DNA of 42,323 bases from Verrucomicrobiota bacterium. GTDB lineage: Bacteria; Verrucomicrobiota; Verrucomicrobiia; Methylacidiphilales; JBCCWR01. Position 1 is the first letter of the stretch, and every line of letters starts with the position of its first letter. Position numbers and translations under genes: made by a program. Location: the NCBI GenBank assembly GCA_039192515.1, contig JBCCXA010000031.1, positions 1 through 42,323 on the forward strand, in the 5' to 3' direction. This document shows, piece by piece, positions 9,397-17,787 of the stretch. Below the pieces are notes generated by a model. That model made no database searches, was not told the DNA's origin, and saw only the letters and a list, made by a program, of their open reading frames with translations.

Positions 9397-11235
9397 ATGG
9401 GTGGTAATATTTTTAATTTTGTCAAAATATTAATCCCACGCGGCAAACTCACGCTTTCCTTCTTTTACGGCACGATTAGCATTTTATCACTTTTGACCTT
9501 GTCATCTACGCTTCAGGCAAACAAACCCAACCTCTTGTTGATCGTGACGGATGATCAGGGTTACGGTGATCTATCCCTACATGGGAACACGGTATTAGAC
9601 ACCCCCCATTTAGATAAGCTGGGGCAAGAATCCATGAGATTTGAAAGTTTTCACACCACCCCTGTTTGTGCCACTACCAGGGCCTCTCTGCTCACTGGGA
9701 AGAATCATCTGAAGGTAGGAGTTTGGGGCGTTCATATCTCTCGCGACTACCTCCATTTGCGGGAAAATACACTGGCGCAAATTCTCAAAGATACGGGGTA
9801 TGCTACTGGTTTTATTGGAAAATGGCATTGTGGGCGCGCACCAGCTTGGATGCCCTGGAACCGAGGTTTCGACGAAGCCTGGGTTGCGGATCTTTATAAT
9901 CATTATGAAACCCCCATCAGCTACAACGGTAGGGCTCTTAAAACGAAGGGCTGGGCGGATGAATCTTTTACCAACCTTGCCATTGATTTCATAAAAAAGC
10001 AGAAGCAGCCCTTTTTCCTGATGTTGAATTATATGAGTATTCATACCCCGCTCGAGGCGCCAGAAACATCTATACAGAAGCACCGAGATAAGGGGCAATC
10101 CGAGTATTTTTCAACACTCAATGGGATGATCGAGTATCTCGATTTTAACATCGGGAGATTAGTTCATTCCTTGGAAACATCTGGACTGCGAAAAGATACA
10201 GTCATCGTGTTCATCAGTGACAATGGTCCTATTCACAAAACAAAATCAAATAAGCATAGGTTAACTCGTGAGGAAATCAGACTCCGGTGCCCTCAGAAAT
10301 ATAAAGGGGTGAAAGGAAACATTTGGCAAAATGCCCTTCGGGTCCCATGCTTTATAAGCTGGCCTGGGAAGATTGACCCAGGCTCTATAGATGCGTTTAC
10401 CGATGTCACAGACCTTTTTCCGACCCTTCTTGATTTGGCAAATGCCAAGCTCCCACAAAACGGAGAAACCATCGACGGACTTTCCCTCAATCCTTTCTTG
10501 CAAGGGCAACAAACGAGCTGGCCAGAGAAACGTGATTTTTACAGGCCTCATTGGACCATTTCATTGAGTGGCTCTATGCAAAAAAACAATGTCTTAGTTT
10601 CCAAAAACACTCTTAAGTTTGATACACAGATTGGAGCCTGGAGACATGGCCCCTACAAGTTTGTGAAGGTCAAGAAAGAATATTCTCTTTACGACATTTC
10701 CAAGGATCCTTCTGAAAAAACTAACATCATGTCTGATCATCCAGAGCTCGCGGACAAGATGAAAGCGCAATTAAAGATGGCGTTTGAAGATGTTGTCCAG
10801 CACCCTCGCAGTTTCATTCATCCCCGTTTTCATATTGGCCACCCTGTTTATGACACCTATGACCAGGTGGGAGGCAATCTAAGCGGATCGCAAATTCCTT
10901 GCGGTGGTGGTATTCAAATGTCTGGCAATGTAAAAGCTGATATTCACAGCTCTTTGAACTGGAAGGAATCCGGGGATTCACAGACTATACCAGTAGAAGT
11001 AATAACCGGTGGAGAGTATGAAGTTCGGATTGATGCTCCGGGATCTTGCCAAGGCACTAAGCTCATGGTAACTGTTGGAGACTCCATTCTGAAAGGAACA
11101 TTGAAACAAGCGGGAACCGAGTGGAAGCTAGGCACTCTCAAGCTTAAAGAAGGCGCACAAGATCTCACTATTCATCTCATTCAAAAATCTAAAGACTTTT
11201 CCATCCTGCGTATGATCAATTTTATCAAACAATAA
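9397..11235 (+). CDS. S1 sulfatase with atypical C-A-T-T-R active-site motif
   Basis: This 612-residue exported sulfatase has a signal peptide ending near residue 41 (STLQA). Asp52/Asp53 (IVTDDQGYGDLS) are metal ligands. The formylglycine position is Cys91 in P-V-C-A-T-T-R-A-S-L-L-T-G: the third motif position is Thr, not the usual Pro of CxPxR. The GKWHCG segment, the SIHTPLEAP segment and FISDNGP follow in the arylsulfatase order. The catalytic domain ends near 480, and about 500-612 is an extra beta-rich C-terminal domain starting GGNLSGSQIPCGGG. It belongs to a different S1 subfamily from its downstream neighbour, which begins 22 bp later on the same strand, so the two are likely cotranscribed. 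Whether the variant motif is matured normally is unknown. Confidence 0.92.
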   Translation: MGGNIFNFVKILIPRGKLTLSFFYGTISILSLLTLSSTLQANKPNLLLIVTDDQGYGDLSLHGNTVLDTPHLDKLGQESMRFESFHTTPVCATTRASLLTGKNHLKVGVWGVHISRDYLHLRENTLAQILKDTGYATGFIGKWHCGRAPAWMPWNRGFDEAWVADLYNHYETPISYNGRALKTKGWADESFTNLAIDFIKKQKQPFFLMLNYMSIHTPLEAPETSIQKHRDKGQSEYFSTLNGMIEYLDFNIGRLVHSLETSGLRKDTVIVFISDNGPIHKTKSNKHRLTREEIRLRCPQKYKGVKGNIWQNALRVPCFISWPGKIDPGSIDAFTDVTDLFPTLLDLANAKLPQNGETIDGLSLNPFLQGQQTSWPEKRDFYRPHWTISLSGSMQKNNVLVSKNTLKFDTQIGAWRHGPYKFVKVKKEYSLYDISKDPSEKTNIMSDHPELADKMKAQLKMAFEDVVQHPRSFIHPRFHIGHPVYDTYDQVGGNLSGSQIPCGGGIQMSGNVKADIHSSLNWKESGDSQTIPVEVITGGEYEVRIDAPGSCQGTKLMVTVGDSILKGTLKQAGTEWKLGTLKLKEGAQDLTIHLIQKSKDFSILRMINFIKQ

Positions 11236-11257
11236 GTAACTTCTAGAAACAAAAGGC

Positions 11258-12733
11258 ATGACAAACTCTCTACTACTTAAAAATATTAAATTATTCAGTA
11301 TATTCACACTGGCATGTTTATTAGCTCAAACTGAAGCAGCCGATAAACAACAAAATGTGCTTTTTATAGCTGTCGATGATTTAAGATCTCAACTGAAGTG
11401 TTACGGTTATGAAAAAATGGTGACTCCACACATCGACTCGCTGGCGGAAGAGGGAGTCCTCTTCCAGAATCATTACGTGTCGAATCCTATCTGTATTCCC
11501 TCCCGAGCAGCTCTTCTCACGAGTATCCGGTGCGAGCGGACGCGGCAAGCCTACGGTCCTTCCAATTGGATTGAACTAGATGGAGTACAGACAATTGGTC
11601 GCACCTTCGGTGATGCCGGTTACATGACCGCTTCGCTTGGCAAAGTCTGGCATACCCGAGGAGATGTACCTGAGGATAAAGCGGACCGTTTTGACGTTGT
11701 CTGGAAACGTGCCGATAGCGACATCTACGCGGATCCGGAATTTTCGGAACTACGCGAAAATCTCGATTATGGCGACAAGGAAGGGGTACGAAAAATAAAA
11801 GCAAAACTGCCTGCTGCCGAAGGACCCCTGGACGTTCCAGATGAAGCCTATGGCGATGGATTAATGGTTCCTGAAGTCATTAAATTGATGAGTCAAGCAG
11901 TGGAATCTAAAAAACCATTCATGTTTATCCTTGGCTTCCAAAAACCGCACCTACCCTTCAATGCACCCAAACGTTATTGGGATCTTTACGATCCTGAAAG
12001 CCTCCCGGGAACTCCAACTCGAGAGAACTTGCCACAGGATGCCTCTAAGTTTCAACTCCGCTCAAATCATGAGCTGTGGAAATATGCGGACGGCTTTAGC
12101 AAGAGTGCCCCCCCCAGCGGAAAGGCTGCCAGCCGGCTTCTTCATGCATACGCCGCATGTATAAGCTATGTCGACACGCAAATTGGAAAAGTCTTAGCAG
12201 AGCTGGAACGTCTCAAAATCCGTGAGCAAACGATCATTGTATTTTGGAGCGACCACGGTTATCAGCTTGGACATCTGGGAAGCTGGACCAAACTGACTAA
12301 TTTTGAAATGACCGCTGGAGCACCCCTAATCATTTCAGCTCCCGGATTCAGTCGCGGGAAAAAGACGACAAAAGTCGTTGAAAGCGTCGATCTTTTTCCC
12401 ACGTTGTTGGATCTTTGCAGTCTAAGCCCATTACCACTAACAGATGGTGTAACCTTACGCCCTCTACTGCTCAATCCAGAAAACCCTGATTGGAACGAGC
12501 CCGCTTTTCACGTCGTCAGACGCGGTAGCAATGCCGTGGGCTTGGCGGTTAGGGATGAGAAATTCCGCTATATTGAATGGAGGAAAGGGTGGGAGCAGGA
12601 CAGCAAAGTTCTTGAAGTCGAACTCTACGATTATAGTAAACACCCCGAGGAGCGCATTAATGTAGCTGACACCCCGGAGTACGCAGTGGAACGTCAACGT
12701 CTTGCTCAATTACTCTGGAGTTGGAAAAATTAA
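11258..12733 (+). CDS. Iduronate-2-sulfatase-like S1 sulfatase (catalytic domain only)
   Basis: The product has 491 residues: a signal peptide to about 28 (QTEAA), then a single sulfatase domain. Asp40/Asp41 (AVDD) and Cys79 in C-I-P-S-R form the active site, and FWSDHGYQLGHLGSW is the conserved metal/substrate segment. It closely parallels the two minus-strand sulfatases at 1-5008 but ends at the catalytic domain (LLWSWKN), lacking the LamG and C-terminal modules. That makes it the likely soluble periplasmic member of the set. It lies 22 bp after the preceding sulfatase and 24 bp before the GH26 gene, so the three form an apparent operon. By family it removes sulfate from a sugar unit; the precise position on the glycan is not visible. 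Confidence 0.93.
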   Translation: MTNSLLLKNIKLFSIFTLACLLAQTEAADKQQNVLFIAVDDLRSQLKCYGYEKMVTPHIDSLAEEGVLFQNHYVSNPICIPSRAALLTSIRCERTRQAYGPSNWIELDGVQTIGRTFGDAGYMTASLGKVWHTRGDVPEDKADRFDVVWKRADSDIYADPEFSELRENLDYGDKEGVRKIKAKLPAAEGPLDVPDEAYGDGLMVPEVIKLMSQAVESKKPFMFILGFQKPHLPFNAPKRYWDLYDPESLPGTPTRENLPQDASKFQLRSNHELWKYADGFSKSAPPSGKAASRLLHAYAACISYVDTQIGKVLAELERLKIREQTIIVFWSDHGYQLGHLGSWTKLTNFEMTAGAPLIISAPGFSRGKKTTKVVESVDLFPTLLDLCSLSPLPLTDGVTLRPLLLNPENPDWNEPAFHVVRRGSNAVGLAVRDEKFRYIEWRKGWEQDSKVLEVELYDYSKHPEERINVADTPEYAVERQRLAQLLWSWKN

Positions 12734-12757
12734 ATAACCTTTAAACCCATAAATTAA

Positions 12758-13912
12758 ATGCAAAAACACTTCTATCTTAGAATCATCATTATAGTAACCG
12801 GGATCGTAATAACCTCACTATCGGATTTAGATGCCTCTCTCTCCGATCCGGACGCCACCCCGGAAACAGTTATTTTCTATAACAATCTTAAGGAGATCTC
12901 CAAGACCCACCTCCTTTACGGGCAATACACACCGTATACCAGGGGGAAGTATATCCAGAATGATGAAGAGCGTATGATGGAACCCCGATTCGACAAAACG
13001 GACTCTATGGCGCTTGTCGGGGCGCACCCAGCAGTTGTTGAATTTGGGTTACATAAAGAAATCCATCACGAATACTGGAAAAAGCTGATACCTGAACTGC
13101 ACCGAAGAGGTGTCGTTATAAGCCTGAGCTCACATCCTAGAAATCCAGATTTAGAAGTTCCGCACAATAACTCGCATAAATCCAACGAGGGCGATCCAGT
13201 CACTAAAGTATTAGACCGCAACAGTCCTGACCACAAAGGCTGGATGAGAGAACTGCGCAAATATGGAGAATTTATCAAAACTTTAAAAGATGACAAAGGC
13301 CGACCCATTCCTCTACTTCTTCGATTGTATCATGAACATACAGGTGGTTGGTTCTGGTGGGGAACTAAAACTTCAACTCCCGAACAGTTTAATGAGCTCT
13401 GGAGAATGACGGTTGATTTTTATCGCCAAGACATGAAACTACATAATTTGATCTATGTGATCTCACCTAGTAAACCTACTACCCGAGAAAAATACTTATC
13501 ACGTTTTCCAGGAATGGACTATGTCGATGTCTTCGGTTTGGATAGCTATGAAACCGAAGCTGGACCTGAGATTTTGCTACAGTCCTCTCGGGTAGCTGCC
13601 CAATTGGCGAAGGAAAACGACAAAATCGCAGCAATCACAGAATTCGGATACAAGAAAGGATTCTCAAAGCTGACTGATGCAAAATTTTTCACAAATATGT
13701 TTTTGGAGAACATAAAGAAAGATCCTCTCGCTTCAGAGGTTGTGTATGCCTTGACGTGGTTTGGCCGAAAGCCCCAAACTGAAGAGGAACCCAGTAACTG
13801 GAGCGCCTACAAGGACGAGCCGTCAACCAAGCATGTTTTTCCCGATTTTGTCAAGTTCCACAAAAACCCTTGGACTCTCTTTGAAGGCGAGGTACCTCCG
13901 CTTTACAAATAA
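12758..13912 (+). CDS. Glycoside hydrolase family 26 (beta-mannanase / beta-1,3-xylanase type)
   Basis: The product has 384 residues with an N-terminal hydrophobic export signal (about 8-26). The GH26 signature is clear: R-L-Y-H-E-H-T-G-G-W-F-W-W-G, whose Glu193 is the acid/base, and A-I-T-E-F-G-Y with nucleophile Glu295. VFGLDSYE before it is the usual strand of the TIM barrel. GH26 enzymes are retaining and cut beta-1,4-mannan, and some members cut beta-1,3-xylan or mixed beta-glucan; the sequence alone does not choose among these. It is the only backbone-cleaving enzyme in the window and follows two sulfatases in the same operon, which implies a sulfated backbone glycan. No CBM is fused. 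The gene converges with the large CBM protein at 14011. Confidence 0.88.
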   Translation: MQKHFYLRIIIIVTGIVITSLSDLDASLSDPDATPETVIFYNNLKEISKTHLLYGQYTPYTRGKYIQNDEERMMEPRFDKTDSMALVGAHPAVVEFGLHKEIHHEYWKKLIPELHRRGVVISLSSHPRNPDLEVPHNNSHKSNEGDPVTKVLDRNSPDHKGWMRELRKYGEFIKTLKDDKGRPIPLLLRLYHEHTGGWFWWGTKTSTPEQFNELWRMTVDFYRQDMKLHNLIYVISPSKPTTREKYLSRFPGMDYVDVFGLDSYETEAGPEILLQSSRVAAQLAKENDKIAAITEFGYKKGFSKLTDAKFFTNMFLENIKKDPLASEVVYALTWFGRKPQTEEEPSNWSAYKDEPSTKHVFPDFVKFHKNPWTLFEGEVPPLYK

Positions 13913-14010
13913 TTAATAGGTTAGAGCGCTTTCTCATTCATTTTAAGCACTCATTCGCTGATGCCCAATCTAAGCCAAATGATTAGAGGTTGAGGAAGCT
14001 ATCAACTATC

Positions 14011-16584
14011 CTATAAAACAGGAATTAATTCTATTCCACTGATCTTGGCATTTGCCGCGCTTTCTTGACGGAAATTAATCAAGATTGACCCACTGGCATC
14101 CGCCGTGGCTTTAAATTCTTTGACCAGTGCAGTAAATGCATCCACCTCCGCGAGTATATCAAATCCAGCAAGCACCTCCTTCCCGTTAATATCCACACCG
14201 AAAATTCGCTGGCCTGGCGAAATGAAAAAAATCTCAGCGAAATGCAAGCGTACTGTGTAATCGTTGTTGGGGTTCAAACCAGCGAATACGTATGAGAAAT
14301 CCCCAGTATTCCAGCGCTCGCTTTGATACAAAGATTCTGGAGCAGGGATGGGAGCATTCGTGCTATCTATCACTATAGCCTGAGAAGTTGAATTCAAATT
14401 ACTAGCGCTAAATCCCGAGTCAGCGGCAAAAAAATCATCAATAGCTGGGCCTCCAGAATTGATGCCAAATCCAGATATAGATGGCGCGGCTGGACTCAGC
14501 TCCACATAGTCCAGATTAAACTTATTGTTTTGAAGTAGAATTCTCAACTCTTGCACCCCGGCCTCAAGAAATAGTGGATCTCCTGACTTCAGTTTCCAAT
14601 CATACCATCCATCACCATTCGTATTAAAAGTAAGCGAGCTTCCCACGAGCTCACCATCGACTTCAAAGGCTAAACTTTTGTTCGCGCCATTGCCTGACGC
14701 AACCCGAGCCACGACATTGTAATAGCCTGTCTCAGCGACATTGATAGTATAAGCTACCCATTCTCCTTTTCGAACCCAACCGATGCAATATCCGCCCTCT
14801 TGATTAGAATCCAAATCCACGTCGTCTTCACGGTATAGACCTCCTATATTACCAGTGGTTTTATCAAAATAGCCAACATTCTGCCCCCCTTCATTATAAT
14901 CTTCTGCTTCAATACGACCGGGGATGCCAATGGAAGGTGTACTCACTTTAGCAGCATTAGCCACGACTATACCATTGATCAAAGCTCCTCCCTTGCTAGA
15001 CATGAAGCCCAGATCCAGTGAACCGTCCTCAACTACCACATCATACAAGATCTCAACAGCAAGTTTATCACCTACCGCTGCATATAAGTCCAGATCATTC
15101 AACACCAGATTCCCTTCTATCGATAGATCGAAGATCCGCTTATTGATTTTGCTTTTTTCGATCTCGGCAAGCTGAACCAAGAGGCTGTAACGGCCATTGG
15201 CCACTTCTAATTGATAGTAAGAATGCCCGACACGTGCTGTCCTATAAAGAGGGTCATCATAGGTATCTTCTATTTCCATTTTATTTGAAATTTTCTTTAC
15301 GGATCCACCTTTATAGAAACGTTTATTATCCGCTTCGTAGTTAAATCCTATGCCGTCACCAAAACCATCACCATCAGCATCATCGGAATTAGCATTCTTA
15401 TAAGAAGGACCACCCGCATTTATCGCTAGAACGAAATCATTGTAAGAAACCACCTCTACCGTGTATGGTGTAGAAGCTGAGAACAAAGAATTGGTGACCA
15501 CAACTTGTAAGTTGTAGATGCCCGGCTCACTGAAAATAGCTCGTGTAATTTTAGTATTAGGCTCCCCAAATTGAACCGTCCCTGGGCCCGAAACCTGACT
15601 CCATTGCACTGTTGCAGCAACCCCTATGGGGTTAGCAATCAGGCTGGCAGTTCCCCGCTCATGAACTAAAAGACTTCCCGTCACATAGACTTCCAAACCT
15701 TGAGGCTCACCCGTGCCTCCAGTAAGAATATCTACGATACCTCGCAAAATTGGCTCGTTGTCTTTTTCTTCAATATCCGAGCCCGGACCATTGTTCCACA
15801 TCGGTTGGCGATCAAACATCGCAAAAAATTTTCCACTACCCACATCAGCATGAGCGAGAGCCGCATATTGAGGATTCTCAATGGTAATACCCTCAGGATC
15901 ATCGAGATCTACCAGAAGCCCTTCTACTCTGTGTTCCTCATTGTAAGGAATTAAGATCGTTGCAATGTCTGTATCAACTGCTACAGGAGAAACGCCTTCC
16001 CCCTCTAAGATTGGACGATCCACAACTAACGGATCCGTTGCATTTGGTCCTGGACGAAAAGATGCCGTGCCACCACCTAAGTCGACCGTAACTTCCATCC
16101 CATAATCAGAGATCAAATTGTTAGTAACAGTTTGGCCAATAGGATTATCTCCTCCTACTATTTTGAAAAAACCACCAGATGCAGAATCGCTGTATATCAA
16201 AGCGTTTCCACCAGCGCTAAGCCATCTATGAAGTGCTCTTTTCTCAGTCGCGGTCCAAATTTCCTGATGCAAGCCAAATATAATCCCATCAAATTGATTT
16301 AAAAACGCATTATTTAGCCTTATCTCCTTATCATAGTATCCAGTAATTGTATGACCATCTCGCTCAACTAATTCTTTGAATAGACTAAGACCCGTGTCGC
16401 CAGAATCAGCCAGTAGCATCTGATCGTAGGGCTCTTCATTAGGACCTGAGGGCACGGCCCCATCTGGTGCGACATCACCGTAAATATAGGCGATATTGCC
16501 GGCAATAAGAGGCAAAGTAACGAATGATAACATCAGCACAAGAGCTACATATTTTAGGCCTGAACAGGCGTGATACAATTTCAT
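14011..16584 (-). CDS. Large exported protein: GATase/ThuA-like domain, Ig-like, malectin, CBM6, malectin
   Basis: I place the start at the ATG at 16584 (857 residues), because it gives a proper signal peptide (LVLMLSFVTLPLIAG) with GGA upstream; an in-frame ATG at 16629 would add 15 residues. Domain order (numbered from 16629): about 45-300 a class-I glutamine-amidotransferase/ThuA-like fold (NIAYIYGD, DGIIFGLHQEIWTATEKRALHRWLSAGG) without an obvious catalytic triad; about 310-390 a PKD/Ig-like domain (QWSQVSGPGTVQF); about 400-560 a malectin-like domain (INAGGP); about 570-710 a CBM6 (RIEAEDYNEGG to NLDYVEL); about 718-872 a second malectin-like domain (GINSGGP, LHFAEIFF). I infer a glycan-binding surface protein serving the neighbouring GH26/sulfatase enzymes. 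No catalytic residues are identified. Confidence 0.85.
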   Translation of the reverse strand: MKLYHACSGLKYVALVLMLSFVTLPLIAGNIAYIYGDVAPDGAVPSGPNEEPYDQMLLADSGDTGLSLFKELVERDGHTITGYYDKEIRLNNAFLNQFDGIIFGLHQEIWTATEKRALHRWLSAGGNALIYSDSASGGFFKIVGGDNPIGQTVTNNLISDYGMEVTVDLGGGTASFRPGPNATDPLVVDRPILEGEGVSPVAVDTDIATILIPYNEEHRVEGLLVDLDDPEGITIENPQYAALAHADVGSGKFFAMFDRQPMWNNGPGSDIEEKDNEPILRGIVDILTGGTGEPQGLEVYVTGSLLVHERGTASLIANPIGVAATVQWSQVSGPGTVQFGEPNTKITRAIFSEPGIYNLQVVVTNSLFSASTPYTVEVVSYNDFVLAINAGGPSYKNANSDDADGDGFGDGIGFNYEADNKRFYKGGSVKKISNKMEIEDTYDDPLYRTARVGHSYYQLEVANGRYSLLVQLAEIEKSKINKRIFDLSIEGNLVLNDLDLYAAVGDKLAVEILYDVVVEDGSLDLGFMSSKGGALINGIVVANAAKVSTPSIGIPGRIEAEDYNEGGQNVGYFDKTTGNIGGLYREDDVDLDSNQEGGYCIGWVRKGEWVAYTINVAETGYYNVVARVASGNGANKSLAFEVDGELVGSSLTFNTNGDGWYDWKLKSGDPLFLEAGVQELRILLQNNKFNLDYVELSPAAPSISGFGINSGGPAIDDFFAADSGFSASNLNSTSQAIVIDSTNAPIPAPESLYQSERWNTGDFSYVFAGLNPNNDYTVRLHFAEIFFISPGQRIFGVDINGKEVLAGFDILAEVDAFTALVKEFKATADASGSILINFRQESAANAKISGIELIPVL

Positions 16585-16776
16585 ATGAGTAATTCCGATT
16601 TGACTTTTAATCCTTAAATAAGGCATCATTATATCTGAAAAATCGCTATAATTCTTCTCATTATAAAAGAAATCTTTCCCATATTCGAACTTTAGAGGAA
16701 CTTAGAGATTAATATTACGCTTACAGATGATTTTTATCCATTCGGCCTTCGCGGGCGCCAGGACAATATTCTTCCC

Positions 16777-17571
16777 ATGAAGCGGGCCCATCGGCATATG
16801 GAAATTGAATTATTCACCAGCGTGGACTCAAAATTTGTTCGCAGGTTCGGTGACGAAATTGAATACTTTGAAAAAGATGAGCTCGTCATCTTCTGGGGCT
16901 GCATCCCACACCAATTATTGGAGATGAAGGAATGCGAGCGCGGTTTCATTGCCTATTTCCCTTTGAGCTTGTTTTTCAATTGGAATTTACCCGCATCATT
17001 CCGTCAAGCAATTTTACAGGGTAGAACTCTTAGATTTTCCAAAAGATCCTCAGCAATTCAACTCGCTTTGGATAACTTGAAAAATGTGCTTCCTAAACCG
17101 AATGCGATGAATCTGAAAATTTCCCGCTCCGCATACTTACTTGTGCAGGGGTCCGTTCAGGCTATTGCTGAAGAATACATGAAACAAAATCTGGAATACA
17201 ACTTTACACCCTCCGAAAATATGTGTTTCGAAAAAGTTGTGGGCATGCTTGAGTATTTGGCGGCAAATTATCAACGACCAATCACAGCGAATGATATTTG
17301 CTCTAGTGTAAATCTCAATGTGACCTATGGGCGAACGCTGTTTAGAAAAGCAGTGAGCATGACCCTGCAAAAATTCCTTAGGCAACTAAGGGTCGAACAA
17401 GCAAAATACCTTCTTTCACAGACAGATCTTCCAATTATAGAGGTTTGTATGGACTCTGGTTTCGCTAGCAATAGTCGCTTCTATGCGAGTTTTCAAGAAA
17501 CCACACACCTCTCACCCAAAGCTTACCGCCAAGCTGCCCAGAAACGTATTGCTTTGCTGCCAAATGCCTAA
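16777..17571 (+). CDS. AraC-family transcriptional regulator
   Basis: The product has 264 residues. The N-terminal half is a cupin-like sensor (AHRHMEIELF near the start, FWGCIPHQLLEM at about 45-56) and the C-terminal hundred residues are the double helix-turn-helix (YQRPITANDICSSVNLNVTYGRTLFRK and LPIIEVCMDSGFASNSRFYASFQETT). The start is uncertain: the frame is open upstream to 16696 and encodes residues such as FYPFGLRGRQDNILP, which resemble the normal beginning of this sensor, but with no ATG, GTG or TTG. An AGAGGA at 16694-16699 sits eight bases before an ATT codon at 16708. It is divergent from the malectin/CBM6 gene and upstream of a sulfatase, so it is a plausible sugar-responsive regulator of this island. 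Confidence 0.9.
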   Translation: MKRAHRHMEIELFTSVDSKFVRRFGDEIEYFEKDELVIFWGCIPHQLLEMKECERGFIAYFPLSLFFNWNLPASFRQAILQGRTLRFSKRSSAIQLALDNLKNVLPKPNAMNLKISRSAYLLVQGSVQAIAEEYMKQNLEYNFTPSENMCFEKVVGMLEYLAANYQRPITANDICSSVNLNVTYGRTLFRKAVSMTLQKFLRQLRVEQAKYLLSQTDLPIIEVCMDSGFASNSRFYASFQETTHLSPKAYRQAAQKRIALLPNA

Positions 17572-17787
17572 GCACTCAACCATTGTCCACTACAACCCCA
17601 TAATGACAGAAGGTGTGCAAGATACGTTAAAGCTTGAGAGATAGATAAGGAGCACTTACTTGGGGATAGCACTGTCATAAATCCCATAAAACCTATTTAC
17701 TATCAAGATGTTAAAAGGATTCTTTACTCTCTAATACATTATTCAGGTTTCATGCTAAGGTTTCTGCGTTAACCTTCAAAAATCACT

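Noticed and set aside
9610..10098. Minus-strand frame of 162 codons inside the sulfatase at 9397
   Set aside because: The plus-strand frame holds all sulfatase motifs; the antisense frame is a by-product of codon bias.
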